From Hyposmocoma kahamanoa (taxonomy: Eukaryota; Arthropoda; Insecta; Lepidoptera; Cosmopterigidae): a DNA stretch of 64,000 nucleotides. The DNA is taken from positions 7,438,158 through 7,502,157 of the forward strand of contig NW_020654289.1 in assembly GCF_003589595.1 (NCBI RefSeq), in the 5' to 3' direction. The position numbers and the translations under genes were made by a program. Below are positions 1-11,545 of this stretch, in pieces. Position 1 is the stretch's first letter, and each line of letters starts with the position of its first letter. The notes beneath the pieces are model-generated. The model worked only from the letters and a program-made list of their open reading frames with translations, did not search any database and was not told the DNA's origin.

Positions 1-340
1 TAATATTAACCTTAGAGCTAAGTCCAAACTCATGGTACCACGATTTCGTTTAACCAAGGTAAACGATTCTTTGATGAGGAACTGTATACGTTTTTACAAT
101 ACGATTCCGGAGCATATATTAAGTTTATCATTTCCTAAGTTTAAAAACTGCATTAAAAATATTTTGATCGAAAAATCATTTCCTAAGTTAAAAAACTATA
201 TTAAAAACATTTTGATCGAAAAATCATATTACAAAATTGAAGACTACGTGTTAGATAAAGATGTATGGAAAGACGACACGGCTCCAGAATCCACACAAAT
301 TTGGTTCAAAGTGTATTCCATAGCATTTAAGTTTATTTGA
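1..340 (+). pseudogene. C-terminal end of a non-LTR retrotransposon reverse transcriptase ORF
   Basis: The frame is open from the window edge to a TGA at 338-340. The first 90 or so residues match the usual tail of CR1/Jockey-type RT proteins: an RLTKVNDS-like stretch, then IRFYN..IP, a lysine-rich helix, and YYKIEDY followed by a KDVW-like end. This part lies downstream of the catalytic RT domain in full elements. The rest of the ORF must lie left of the window. The last 20 residues do not resemble the family, so the true stop may have been lost. It is a fragment, not a host gene. Confidence 0.7.
128..223 (+). repeat. 48-bp tandem duplication, two copies, in frame
   Basis: Units 128-175 and 176-223 differ at only a few bases. 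Each encodes a 16-residue block beginning SFPK and ending NILIEK. The duplication keeps the LINE reading frame. Confidence 0.85.
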
Positions 341-1314
341 AAAGAGTAATCCTTAGAGTTTCTTGCTCGTTTTTCTGAGGGAGGTCAGCGAAGTGAACGA
401 GCAGTAGCTTAAATGTAAATTTATTTGACCTATCATCATCGTATCAATTTTTGAACTACTCACTTCCCTCGTGGTGCAATCTTCCAATCCTTCGCTTGCA
501 TATTTCAATACAAGCACTCGCGTTAAACAACAACTTTGCAGCCTTGCATAACAAATAACTATTGGCTCCCCGTACAATCGATATTTATTTGGTAATCCAA
601 TACTTTTCTATAAGTTCATGCAATAGTTGTAATAAGGTTGCACCGTTTTCGTATATTTTGTATAAATTCAACCTCTTCCTACAGTTTCCTTTTTCAAATG
701 AGACTGCAAACAGCCAATAAAAAGGCTATTCTGCTAGCGACTAGATGAAAGTTTTACTGCGGCGCAGATGTGGATGGGTGATTGATGCTCGCTTCACTGG
801 TAGTTCGTTTTCACGAAATTGATTTCATTGATAACATGTTAATATTAAAGTTCTACCAGGTCGCGTAAGTTAGGCATTATAGTACTTTGATGTTAATTCA
901 AATAGTAATTACAGTGATATCAATGAAAGCTCGGAAAAGGCCGTTCGCTTAAAAACCACAAATACAAAGTCACGAATACAACCACAAATTCTTAGTAAAC
1001 GCACAAGTACCACTACATAAGCAATTCCGAGTTCTAGCTAATATCGTAATATCTATGCCGATATTTTCGATTACTTTATAACTACAGCTTATGGCTCTAT
1101 ACTACCTCAGTTCAATTTAACTTTTTTTTTCTGCGTATTTGTTTCGACAAAATTATTACTGTTAACTATAATTACAGCTCAAATAAACGAACAGTAGCAT
1201 TTTAGGTACTCATTTATTTAATGACTCTTAGTTACTTACCTTGACTGAGCGATAATTGCAATGTGCATGTAAAATTATAAAGCGGTATTCCTACTTTAAC
1301 ACACAATACTGTAG
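341..1314. other. No gene recognised
   Basis: AT-rich sequence after the LINE end. The first 240 bases may be LINE 3' flank. A 74-codon minus-strand frame (353-577) has no recognisable content. Nothing else stands out. Confidence 0.4.
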
Positions 1315-1356
1315 AAGGTGGCCAACACAGTGTCCTTACTCTATGTTGGCCACCTT
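1315..1356. repeat. Short perfect inverted repeat (hairpin)
   Basis: A 13-bp arm, AAGGTGGCCAACA, at 1315-1327 is matched by its exact complement at 1344-1356 around a 16-base loop. No flanking element was identified. Confidence 0.7.
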
Positions 1357-2305
1357 TTCCTAGTGGCAGCGTAACCAAGTTGATTGATCAAAACAAATAT
1401 TAAAAATGTGCAATTTTGAAACTCGTATACTAAAGGTAATTTTCAGAAGGCCTTGTTGAAAATTTGAATTTATAAGACCAGATGATTTAATGATAACGAT
1501 ATTTTTGTATTCTAACCGTTTAATAATAAAAATGCATCGTAGCTCTAATTGTGTGTTCGGAAGTGTATGTATTATATACATTTTCAGAAAAAGATTAAAT
1601 TTTAAAATAATTGTTTTTTGTAAAATTTTAGTTGAGTTTAGGATGTTAATAAAAAATGGAAGTAAATTAATTTGCTACGCCGCCGCCGCGAACTCAGTGA
1701 AGGTTTAAATCATGCAAAATAGCTGCGCTTGTATTGAATAATTTTTCATGCAGTTATTTCTACCACCCTCACTCCCACGCAACAACAGTCACAGACACCA
1801 CCACCAAAAATATACCAATAATGTACAATTGGCAAAATAATTTACTTCCATTATTTATCAACATGGACTTCCGCAAAGTAACGCCTGAGTCCAATACTGA
1901 GATAAGATATGTTTACAAATTATACTTATTCAAATGTTTTATTTACAATATATGTCTTTTCTTTCAAACACTTTTATAGTAAACTTTTGAATTTGTTCGT
2001 TAGTTATAATTTAGTATATTAGGCAACTGGATGTTGATACGCAATAACGTGTCAACCAACATGTAGTGTTGCGAAAATATTGTGTTTGTTGTTGTTGGGG
2101 AATTATAGTAATAAATCACAACAATTCATCATTTCTGAGGTGACAACAGCAAAAGTTTTCTTTTTACGAGTAAATTTTAGAACAAACTAACAAAAACAAC
2201 GAAAAAATGTTCAGGTGCCATTTTTGGTAAACTATAATCATGTTGGTGGACACGTTAATGCTTTTAAGTTTTATTGAATGTTGTTATTGTTTGACATCCA
2301 TGATG
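1357..2305. other. No gene recognised
   Basis: AT-rich DNA. Open frames of 60-81 codons on both strands are low-complexity and match nothing I know. Confidence 0.4.
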
Positions 2306-2592
2306 TTCATTTTTTTTGTGAAATTGCTCCATTAGTTTGTTATAAGTTTAAACATTAAACAAAGATCGAACACTTAGAAAAAATTCACTATTAACTAACA
2401 GACGTTAGGCCACGGAATCAACTAACGGACCTCGCGAATTTTTCCATGTGTTTGTTGCAGAACTCAGAACTTTGTTTTGGTTTTTAACGACTTTTTGCCG
2501 TAGCGCCATCTGTGAGAAATATATGAATGTTTTTTCTTCACTCAGAGAGGTACCTTTACAGCTACCAACCGCTGACCAGAGATGTCACTTTA
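2306..2592 (-). mobile_element. Family E retroposon copy, decayed
   Basis: Reading on the minus strand, it starts GTGACATCTCTGG, runs through TAGCTGTAAAGGTACC, the GATGGCGCTACGG block and GTGTTCGATCTTTG, and ends in an AT-rich tail. The tRNA-like middle is damaged: the GGCTTAGTTGG box survives only in part and the GGTTCGAATCC box is gone. Confidence 0.65.
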
Positions 2593-3164
2593 ATAAATTG
2601 TAATTAAGTTTTATTGTTAAGTGTTATTGCTTATGAACTCATAACTATTACATAGACATTTCCTTGCATCTTTTTAGGTCGGTACCTACTCATCCAGCGT
2701 CCGCAGTATAAGCCGTTTGGTAACCAAAGTCGTCCCAAACCAGAGATGTCTCATAGTTCTTGGCGTAAACATAACTAACCTAGCTTTTCCACCTTTCCTT
2801 CGGTCCACTCACTGTAATGGTATTTCATAAAAAACATCATACTCTACAAAAAATAACAAAGTTATTCATGCATTTCAATAAAGATGCTACGATCATTTTA
2901 CCTATAAACAGTCTATGACGAAAATATAAGATATTTATTTCGCCACCTGCAAATAAAAGTTAGTGATGTTGTTGTGGCTGGACAAACACATCGATTTTGT
3001 AGCGGCGATCAATCTTCTGAGTTTACTGAGGACAGGCGGGAAGTGCTTCTCGTATTACACATACTTAGACGGTTAACTGTGTCATGAGAGTCAAGACTTG
3101 CAACTTGAGATTTTAAAGAAAGAGAGGCTAATTAACTGATGTCAATAAAAAAGAAAACGCAAAA
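2593..3164. other. No gene recognised; possible tRNA-like fragment
   Basis: About 2680-2730 resembles the minus-strand family D heads seen at 35.4 kb (shared TCATCCAGCG). The rest is unclassified. Confidence 0.3.
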
Positions 3165-3736
3165 TAGGAGAAGGTTTTGAATTAGATTGTTTGTGTGTGT
3201 GTGTGTGTGTGCGTATGTTACGCGATTACTCCGACATTTGTGAACCGATTTCGGTGATTCTTTCCTTGGTGGAAAGGAGGTACTTCAGCAGTGGTCCCAT
3301 TGAAATTTGAAGAAAATATTCCACCTCTAAGAGCGTTTACGCAATACGTCCGATTCGTACCGAGTCCGAGAAATGACGGTTCGAAATGTCACAGGAATAA
3401 TTTTATCTCTAGGTGTTCACGCGATATTCGTATCTTCGGATTCGGAGCGAAAAAGAATCGGATGCACTGCGCAAACACGCTAAGGTTGGCACGTTCACAC
3501 GTTCACGTTACACGTTCCGTTAATCGATTTCAATGAAAGTAAAATTTATGGTGACCTAGAGCTGATCTTCTGATGATGGAAATGACAGACAAATGAGAGG
3601 GACTCCTCAATAGTGCACAGGGGCTTCCTTGTATTTGGGCTCAAATGATTAGTTTTCACGAGGATTTCCATATGCGTTTCAGTTATAGTTATACACAGCG
3701 AAAGCAGATAGACAAATTTTATAGGTCGGTTTTTAA
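3165..3736 (+). mobile_element. Family G repeat, longest copy
   Basis: Head at 3165-3340: GGAGAAGGTTTTGAATT, a GT run, then ACGCGATTACTCCG, GTGAACCGATTTC and a GAAAATATTCCACCTC block. The copy seems to continue to a GTGACCTAGAGCTGATC block near 3552 and to end at the GGTCGGTTTTT motif near 3726. Better heads elsewhere begin ACTTCAAAAAAGGAGG, and the tail ends in GAGGTCGGTTTTT, so the two ends are roughly inverted. The 81-codon frame inside it (3291-3536) is not evidence of a gene. Confidence 0.6.
3190..3212 (+). repeat. (GT)n microsatellite
   Basis: A run of about ten GT units inside the family G copy. Confidence 0.85.
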
Positions 3737-3754
3737 AATTGTAATTCATCTATC

Positions 3755-3814
3755 TACAAGTTCGAAATATACAAGCTCGTAGTACACAAGCTATTAGTAT
3801 ACAAGCTCGTAGTA
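3755..3814 (+). repeat. 15-bp minisatellite, four units
   Basis: Four consecutive 15-mers close to TACAAGCTCGTAGTA start at 3755, 3770, 3785 and 3800. Units 2 and 4 are identical. Confidence 0.85.
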
Positions 3815-4015
3815 TATAATTGAATGTTTGTTTGTCCCGTATGCGTTCCACTATTATTCATGTGATTGCGATAATACCATTCTGAGATAATGTTTTCTCG
3901 TCCGCTTTTAGTATTAGTTTGAAGTATTGAAACCATTTTAAAATGGTTTCAGATAGTGCTTTACAATTTTAATGCTTAAGGTCAAAAAAAGAAAAAACCT
4001 TTTTCTATGATAATA

Positions 4016-4243
4016 AGTGACGGATCGAACAACTCATGGCATCACAAAGATCTGAGGGTCACTGCCTTTGTGCTTGTCACCATGAGACATAAGTTGACAA
4101 GTCTCATGTGCCTGTAATTTCACCAGTACCCTTACCCTTTAAAATCGCAACGCAGTAATGCTTACATTACTGCTTGGCGGCAGAAATAGGTAAGGTAGCA
4201 GTAAGTCTCTGGACGATCTCTTTCACAAGGAGCTCAAGTACCG
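4016..4243 (-). mobile_element. Family A poly-A retroposon copy
   Basis: Family A in sense reads: AGTAGAGCTCCTTGTGAAAG, a TTACCTATTTCTGCCGCCAA block, a GGGACTTGTCAACTTATGTC block, a GATCTTTGCGATTTAAA block, a GACAGGCGTGT...CATCAGGCGCACGACTTG block, and a CACTTGGTATCATA end followed by a run of A. In this copy the complement is read on the plus strand. All blocks are present with scattered mutations and small deletions. Confidence 0.85.
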
Positions 4244-4404
4244 TTATAACAGAATAATAAGTTTAGTATGGTAACTCCATTCATGTGTGTGTGCACGTAG
4301 TAGTGAAAGGCGTAGGCGAAATATCGTGCAGCGTATCGTGACTTACGATATATCACGTAGGAGGAGTCAAATTATTCTTGACTGTATAAAATGTATGCAC
4401 AACG

Positions 4405-4835
4405 TTCAGAGGAAGACAACTAAAATGACACAGGTTCTTTGACGCAAATCCTATGGTGAGACTACGCGTATTACACCTTACTACTCTGGAAGAAAGTCGC
4501 CGTCGTGGAGACCACATCGAGACTTATAAAATTCTGATGTGTCGGTACATACATCTATTAGACACACCAAAAATCTCTTAAAAAAGAAACCATCACGTGA
4601 TCACTCGAACTAGTTCGTGCTCTTTCCAAAACACCACACAATTTTTTCAGCAACAGAGTGGTGAATAATTGGAACGTGCTACCGGAAACTCTTGTTTCCG
4701 CTGTCTCTATTGTGTCTTCAAAAACAAACTCAATCACTGGCTACGAAAGAGTGAATTAGTGCTAAAACGATATAATTTTTCAACACTTTGTGATGTAAAC
4801 ACACCAGCGAAAGCTGCTCGTGTATAATCAAGTAA
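4405..4835 (+). pseudogene. LINE reverse transcriptase C-terminal fragment with AATAAATA tail
   Basis: Interrupted frames read LTTLEE.RRRGDH..TYKIL near 4475-4540 and FFSNRVVNNWNVLPE near 4642-4690, then SFKNKLNHWL. This is the usual end of CR1/Jockey-type polyproteins after the RT domain. A tail of AATAAATAAATAA follows near 4833. Several stops and frameshifts show it is dead, and the 5' part is missing, as expected from truncated reverse transcription. Confidence 0.7.
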
Positions 4836-5264
4836 ATAAATAAATAATTAAACAATTTGATTTATTTTCTCTCCTCAACGTGTAAGGAATAAATAAAAAG
4901 TTGTGCTACAAGGTTATTCTGAAGTTTTGTTTATCATAATATAAACAAACTTGTTTATCATGATATCGATATTTCGGGGAAGAAATGTCATAGAAACCAA
5001 CTTTTATCAAAAAGAGCTCTTTATGTACGTAACTGGGTTAAATTATCAAGTTCTCGATCTACTCAATATTTTTTTACCTACAAATAGCTATATAAAACTA
5101 AAAAGAGAGCAAAACCTTTCTAAAAGTGTTTTCCACCCGCCTTTTTTCCAACTTTCAAATTTTGATGTTTGGCTTTTACGCCTTGTCGTCCTTAAAGCAT
5201 CGATATGATAAAATTATGTCTTTTATTGTATTATAACTGAAATTAAATTAAAATAAAAAAGGAA
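4836..5264. other. No gene recognised
   Basis: AT-rich. The 85-codon frame at 4951-5208 has no recognisable domain. Confidence 0.35.
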
Positions 5265-5690
5265 TTTTTTCTGAGTGTTTTTTCGTGTTCGATCTTTGTA
5301 TTAATAATTATAACAAACTAGTGGAGTTATTTCACAAAAAATAATTAAATATCAATTCAATAAAAATTATATTAATACAGTGAACAGCGACATCTCTCGC
5401 CAGGACTGGTAGCTGTAAAGGTACTAACTGGGTGATAAATCTGCAATAGATTTCTCATAGATGGCGCTACGACTAAAAAGACGTTGAAAGACCAAGTACA
5501 AAGACACGACGCAAGCACATAGAAAAATTCGTGAGGTCCGTTGGTTCGTTCCGTGGCTTAGTTGGTATAGCGTCTGGCACGGTATGCAAGAAGACGTCGG
5601 TTCGAATCCGACCGGATCGAGTGTTTTTTCTGAGTGTTCGATCTTTGTATTAATAATTAAAATAAAAAAATTATTTATTTCTTATTTCGT
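5265..5690 (+). mobile_element. Family E retroposon: tail fragment followed by a near-complete copy
   Basis: 5265-5384 is the 3' portion of one copy (GTGTTCGATCTTTG to CAATTCAATAAA). A fuller copy starts near 5388 with GACATCTCTCGCC. Its middle, 5545-5620, is tRNA-like: an A-box-like TGGCTTAGTTGG, a B-box GGTTCGAATCC, a five-pair T arm, and acceptor strands that pair at six of seven positions. The anticodon loop lacks the usual T33, so it is a tRNA-derived segment, not a tRNA gene. The copy ends with GAGTGTTCGATCTTTG and AT-rich DNA. Confidence 0.75.
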
Positions 5691-5926
5691 TCAACAATGG
5701 TAGATCACCTGATCTACCACTATTTTATTGATGGGAGAACCTTTTCCCATTAAGCAAATGTATGTTTGTGTTGGAAAAGCCTTGCAACTAAGCTTAAAAC
5801 TAAGAATTTACAACAAATCAGTGGATTAGTTTTAAGATAGAATGATATTTAAAATAGAAAAAAAATGATATATATGATGATGATAAAATATTGTTGTGGT
5901 ATAATGATTAATAAATGTAAAAGCAA

Positions 5927-6146
5927 TGGTAGCCTAATGGTTTGATTTACCACTTCTCAAGCAGATGTCGCGGGTTCGAATCCGGACTCGCACTTCTGAG
6001 TTGTATTTGAAATTTTCCATGAGCTTTTCCGTGAAGGAAAATATCGTGATGCACGTGTGAAGTCTCCAACAAATAGCCTCAACCCTCGCCTGATAACAGA
6101 CCCATGCTCTGCAGTGGGACGTATAAAAGGGTTGATGATGATAATG
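5927..6146 (+). mobile_element. Family C tRNA-headed SINE
   Basis: The head has TAGCCTAATGGTTTGA (A-box-like) and GGGTTCGAATCC (B box). The body has CATGAGCTTTTCC and CGTGAAGGAAAA. The end reads GTGGGACGTATAAAAGG followed by TTGATGATGATAATGA. An internal deletion removes part of the body. Confidence 0.8.
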
Positions 6147-6362
6147 ACCTCTCTGGCCTAATGGTTACTACTGTATCTATTAAGTGAGGATTCGGGTTCG
6201 ATTCCCGGAAGGACCAAGTATGGAAAATAACTTTTCTAAATGGATCCTGGTCTGGATGATCCGGGTAATGGCTGGAGTCAATTTCGTTGCACTGGTGCTC
6301 ATAGTGCAGGGATTTCTTACTTTGAGACGTAATAAATGAAGGACTTATGTAATTGATGTGGT
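6147..6362 (+). mobile_element. Family D tRNA-headed SINE abutting the family C tail
   Basis: The head GGCCTAATGGTTACTAC and the B box GGGTTCGATTCCC are followed by GGACCAAGTATGGAAAATAA and CTGGAGTCAATTTCG. It starts right at the (GAT)n tail of the previous SINE, so that tail probably served as its insertion site. Confidence 0.65.
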
Positions 6363-6507
6363 TATCTGACACGTTATTTATTGTTGAAAATATATATACT
6401 AGCAGAATGGAGTTTGTATTTTTATTGAAATTTTCGAATCTATATTCAAATGTGAATCATACCTAACATAACACAGTTTGAATGCCCTTTATAAAATATT
6501 CCAGAAA

Positions 6508-6700
6508 CTGCCTTCGTGGCCGAACGGTTACCGTACTGGTCTGTCACATTTGCGTGGTTCCGGTCATGGCCCCGGGTTCGATTCCCGGCCGGGTGAAGTA
6601 TTTATATGGTCTACAGTTATTTTTGTATCGTGACTTTAAGTGTAGTTTGTGGTTGTCTATGTGTGTGTCCATTGCACCCGCGATACAGGGTTTCCAATTA
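6508..6700 (+). mobile_element. Family B tRNA-headed SINE, 3' truncated
   Basis: The family B head reads CCTCCGTGGCCGAACGGTTA (A box) and GGTTCGATTCCC (B box). The body holds TTTCTCTCGTGAG, GTGGTTGTCTATGTGTGTGTC and CACCCGCGACACAGGGTTTCC, with a (TTA)n tail. This copy has the head and body but stops after the GGGTTTCC motif, with no CGGGGCTATGTTGAG or tail. Confidence 0.85.
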
Positions 6701-7687
6701 ATTATTAACTTCTACACGTCCGGATCTAAGAATAAAATTTCGATCAATATGAAAGAACCATCCCGGCACCAAGGTTTCCTCAAGTTTATTTTCGCTTTTT
6801 GCATTTACTAGAGCAATGTCTATTAATTATCATACGATGCAATAATGGTGGTCAGTATCCGGTCTTTGTCACGCGATAACGGCTCTTAATTACAACGTAA
6901 ATCTTGGACGAAGTTCATCGATGACAGATAACCTCTCGAGCAGCACTGCATTATATCAATGGTACTTGAGTTCGCTGCGACTGCGATCAGAGGTAAAAGA
7001 TAGTTGTTGAGTATAATGCTTTGAATTGACAGGAGCACTTCAATAATAACGCCAAAAACTCGTCAAAAATGTCATTTAATGAAGAACTTTAAACTTTATA
7101 CAAAATGATATTTTGAAAAGTTTAACACAAAAAATAACTTTGAAAATCGCCTTATGCTAGCGCTCGTTTTAGAATTCATCCTTTGAATGACATTTGAATG
7201 AATGAATTTTGGTTTTGCACCTCCGTGTCTCTTGGTGCCCCAGCGGCGGTTAGGTCGATTCATCGGCGCGAACAATAGTTCATTCGACAGAAAACCTTGG
7301 TTCGAGAATGGACATAAAACTTTTTCGGATTTACGTAAATCGAATACACATGTGGTTTTTTTAAACAGGCCAACATTTTGTGTCAATCTTATGATACTTT
7401 ATTAATTAAGTCAATCTTTATTAATAAAGTCATAAAAACATTTCATATAATTATGTTGATATAAAATTGACCACCGTGACGTTTGGAATACAGGTGTGTA
7501 ACATTTAAATTTGTAAATAATATCAGACTAAAGATAAAAAAAGAGAAATTACCAAGTTCGTTTGAAATACTGCTCACAAACACGCCAGTCAATATTGAAC
7601 CAACTGTACACGTGCATTACGTTGTGCAATCTGTTCGCGTGCCGTTCGCGCGCCTCTCCCTCGTCATGTACGCTTTCTTTTTATTTT
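6701..7687. other. No gene recognised
   Basis: Overlapping opposite-strand frames at 7096-7405 (96 and 67 codons) have no known domain. The stretch near 7205-7310 is less AT-rich than its surroundings. I see no element ends. Confidence 0.35.
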
Positions 7688-7735
7688 AGTCGTGCGCCTG
7701 GTGGTAAGCTACACGCTTGTCCATAACAGTTCTTG
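7688..7735 (-). mobile_element. Family A fragment (3' part only)
   Basis: Contains only the TCGTGCGCCTGGTGGTAAGC and GTCCATAACAGTT blocks, complement of the element's 3' third. Confidence 0.7.
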
Positions 7736-8658
7736 CCTACAGCGGCGCAATTAACTGTACATTTGCAGCGCTTTCGACAGATGTGTGCCCACCCTAAGAA
7801 CTCGATATCGATAATGGAAATAAAATTTTATTTTTAGTTTAGCGCACGAACATTTCCCGGTTTTATGAGTTTCTTTAAATAACTTTGATTACAACGTATG
7901 ATTGAAATTATTCAACTCAAGTAACTCTGACATTGAAATTAGAAAACAGAGCTGTTTCTACGTGGTTAATCTAACGACAAATGGGGAAATTGGAAATTGA
8001 TTTTAGCAATATTTCACTGATTGGAATAAACGTTTTTGATTGTTATGTTATTTTAACATTTTGCATCGGAAATTTTGTGCTTTATTGTGAAGTTAATAAG
8101 TGATAATTGTATTTAATCTGTGTTTTTATGTTTTGGAATCTAAACTAAACTGAAATTGGGGAAATTTATATTTTAATAATAAGCAAATAAAATTTTATTT
8201 TTCACGATTTCTAATAAATTTCTTTGTTATACTTTGTTTTTATTATCGATTTAATCATCAATTGAAATAAGTACCTTCTTATTATAGTCTCTCAAGAAGT
8301 TGCTAGATGCGGTAGTCGCTGGTGGGTTCGCGCTAGTGTGCAATTGCGTTCCCGCGTTCCCACCGGAAAGAATGGGGCAAAACACGGTCAGGTTTTATTC
8401 GATACGAGTCCATTATAACCCTCGCCTTCCAGGGTATCCAATTAGGATTTCCTGACATAAAAAAATGGACTTTCATATTAACCCCTTAGTATATTATTAT
8501 TATTATTATATTTTGTAATAAATTAAATAATAGCACCGACTTAAAGCGTTTGGATTTCTGTAGCGTGTCGCTTCCAGCAGAAATGCAGAAACCGGCGGGG
8601 GCCGATAAGATGTGCTCATTTTTTAAATTTTTTGTAATATCATATTTTTTTTATAATG
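7736..8658. other. No gene recognised
   Basis: Mostly AT-rich. The segment 8290-8610 is moderately GC-rich, with a short (TTA)n run near 8500, and may be an old retroelement end that I cannot place. Confidence 0.3.
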
Positions 8659-8937
8659 TGACGGGATGAACAAGTCATGCGCCTGATGGTAAGCGACACG
8701 CCTATCCATAACAGTTGCTGTGCCACTCGGAGCTTTAAATCGCAAAGATATGAGTGGCACTGTAACTGCGTCTGTCGCCTTGAGACATAAGTTGACAAGT
8801 CCCATGAGCCTCTAACTTCACCAGCACCAGCACCCGCACGTTTCCAAACCGAAATACAGTAATGCTCACATTAATTTTTGGCGGCAAAAATAGGTAAGGT
8901 GGCTGTACCTCCTTGCACGAACTCTTTCACAAGGTGT
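8659..8937 (-). mobile_element. Family A retroposon, near full length
   Basis: All family blocks occur in order. A T run at 8645-8653 on the plus strand corresponds to the poly-A tail. The AGAGCTCC start block is missing. Confidence 0.85.
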
Positions 8938-9262
8938 GTCCATCATCATTTAGTGGCTCTAGTGTCACTGGGAAAGAGGCGAAACATGTGTCGGGTACAT
9001 GTTTGGTGGTGATATTTGTGACTATAGTCGCACGTGTGATATTTTATTAATTTTATGTGGAGAGAGTGTGGGCAAATAAATTGCATGAAAAAAATATTTA
9101 ATACAAGCCCAGCTATTTTACACAATTTAATCTTTACTGGGTTCGCGAAATAGCAAATTAATTTACTTCCTAGATAGGAAAATGGTTGTTCATTATCGTA
9201 GGAGGGCCTTTGCCGCATTGCTCCAAGTTTATTTGTTTGCTAGCACTCCTATGACTATCATG

Positions 9263-9477
9263 TGCTAGTAGTAGAGCTTTACCTATTTCTGCCGCCAAGC
9301 AAGTGCCGGCAAAATTACAGGCACAAGGGACTCGTCAACTCAATGTCTCAGAGTGACGGGAACAGTGCTCCGCAGATCTTAGCGATTAACGCTCTGAGTG
9401 GCACTCCAAGAGTTATGGGTAAGAATGTCACTTACCATCAGGCGTACGATTTGTTTGTCCTGTCATTTGGAATCATA
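9263..9477 (+). mobile_element. Family A retroposon with internal deletion
   Basis: Begins TAGTAGAGCTTT, jumps to ACCTATTTCTGCCGCC (about 45 bases missing), and ends at TCATTTGGAATCATAAG without a real A run. Confidence 0.8.
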
Positions 9478-11383
9478 AGGGTGCGTATAGTTTTGGTGAA
9501 TGCGCCTCGATGCAAATGCGCTGCATGTATGGAATTTAATAAATAGTTGTCAATATGTAGCACGCGAGCAGCTCGTACAACGTAATGCTCGTGTGCAGCT
9601 CGCGAGTCTTTCGCAAACAGGTGCATTTGCGGCGCATCTGTCAATAAAAAGCTTTGAGTAATTCGTCTAATAGCATTTAATTAACCTAACGTAACCTTAC
9701 CTCTCATGACTTCAAGTACATTTAGGTGCGTAGGCACACGATTTGTATTACAACAGCATCGCGAAACTGAAAATAAATCGTAAAACAAAAAAGGTATTGT
9801 GTAAAAGGTGCTCGTATTAAATGCAAGCGGCAGCGGAGGCTATAAGTCACAATTAGAGTCGCTACAATTGCCATTGTTTCAGATCACTACTTAGTGAACT
9901 ATTCATGCAATTGCCTGTTACAAACAGCTGCACCCCTACCATGAGTTTTTGACGTTTATAGTTCAGACGATCGCGTAAAACTGTTAACAATTTTGTAGGA
10001 CAATTACGCATTTATTACAAGAATTTCTCAGCCGTCATTATAAAAATTAACAATTCCTATACTTCTTATTCTTTGACAAATGTATCAATAATATTGGATC
10101 TATTCGAAAATATCGATTTTTAACAAAAACAAATACACCGAGTCGATTACGTACCCTCACCTACCTGCGTATGAACTGCCTAGAATCACTAATGCATACG
10201 GTATGAGGGCCGCGAAATACATACTGCCTGATATTCCAACAAAATAGCTGTACAGTTGGAAAAAGATAATTGTTTACGTATGCTAATAAATGCGAACAAG
10301 ATTTTAAGTCTTACTCATAATAAGACAGGTGAGTTAATTTGTGATGCATTTTATTTTCTAACAAACCCTTTAAAGGGTTTTTGAAACTATTGTTACTAAA
10401 AGTTTTGGTTTAAGTATTGTATTTCGAATAAAAAAATAAAAATAACTAATATTTTCGCGACTATCGGCTCCGTAAACTAGATACTTCAAAGAACAGTTGG
10501 GTTGCGTTAAAGATAAATCGGCCAATTATTTGTAAAAGGCAGATTTATTCAAACAAGCTTGTACAATAAAAACAACGTACAGTGACGAGACGGCTATAGT
10601 CGGTCGTCTGCAAATAGTCCCACGAGGTTATAGTGAGCGCCGTACAACCCTTTGTAAAGGATCATGATTGGTTTCTAGGGTTTTTAACCAGCTGCATTTC
10701 AGAAGTGGAAGCAGTGATATGCCACACTAGATTCCGATATTATACCCTTTTTGTTTATGAAAGACATTTTGCTTTTGACCGCTGACTGCGCCACCAGATA
10801 ACAGTACGAGCCGAAGGCATTGAACCCGTATAAAAATTTAAGTAGAGGGCCTGAGGGTGGACAAGTAAACACGGACCTCTGTTCATATACACTGTTTTAT
10901 ATTATCTACGTTAACAACTCGCTTACTTGTTTCAAGATACAAGTAATACCATATATTGGTGGCGCTCGGTACTAAATATGTAGTAGTGGCGTATTCTTTT
11001 CTAAAGCCCAACTTTCTGAGGATGATTTTACGGAAGTTGATGATTGCCTTATTAACGTATTTCATTCTAATTTCAAACAGCATATAAATTGTAGTTTTCT
11101 CAATCACTAGTTTTCCTATAGCAAATGAAAGAGGCTCCTCCTGGTCCAAGCCGGTAATAGCCAGTCAGGTAACACAGTGCCTAGGCTAATATTTCCAACA
11201 CGATGCCTCAACTAAAAGGATTTACTCAGACGTATGATCAACAGCCCCTTTCAAAGCCTACACTTCTAAAACCAACGTGGACGGTTACCTTAATTAATAT
11301 TTTAGGTTTTCCGACACGGTAAGAAGAGCTATAGCAATAAAAAAAATACTTTAGTTTAAATATGACGATAATAATCGGTTAAG
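9478..11383. other. No gene recognised; one 18-bp palindrome
   Basis: AAACCCTTTAAAGGGTTT at 10363-10380 is a perfect palindrome. An 88-codon minus frame (10883-11149) has no known domain. No other structure was found. Confidence 0.35.
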
Positions 11384-11405
11384 CTCCTTGTGAAAGAGTT
11401 CAGTC
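11384..11405 (+). repeat. Family A 5' fragment
   Basis: GCTCCTTGTGAAAGAGTTC only. It could be a remnant of the element's start. Confidence 0.5.
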
Positions 11406-11512
11406 AGTTCAGTTCAAAAACAGTTTCATTTCCTAAGTATTAATTGTATTAGCTGATTATAGTTTGGGAGGGAACTGGAATCTAAACTAGATTGAAACCT
11501 GTGCTAAAACGT

Positions 11513-11545
11513 GTGTATGTGTGTATGTGTGTGTGTGTGTGTGTT
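11513..11545 (+). repeat. (GT)n microsatellite
   Basis: Interrupted GT/GTAT run, about 33 bases, followed by GCGCGCGCC. Confidence 0.85.

Noticed and set aside
3291..3536. 81-codon protein gene
   Set aside because: The frame lies within a copy of the family G repeat and is not shared with the other copies.
5545..5620. tRNA gene with good A and B boxes
   Set aside because: It sits inside a repeated family (E), the anticodon loop lacks T33, and one acceptor pair is missing. Best read as tRNA-derived SINE sequence.
8623..8805. Short secreted or regulatory peptide
   Set aside because: It is the sense or antisense translation of family A. The same peptide words (AYHQAHDLF) recur at 12145-12405, 13111-13323 and 13980-14162.
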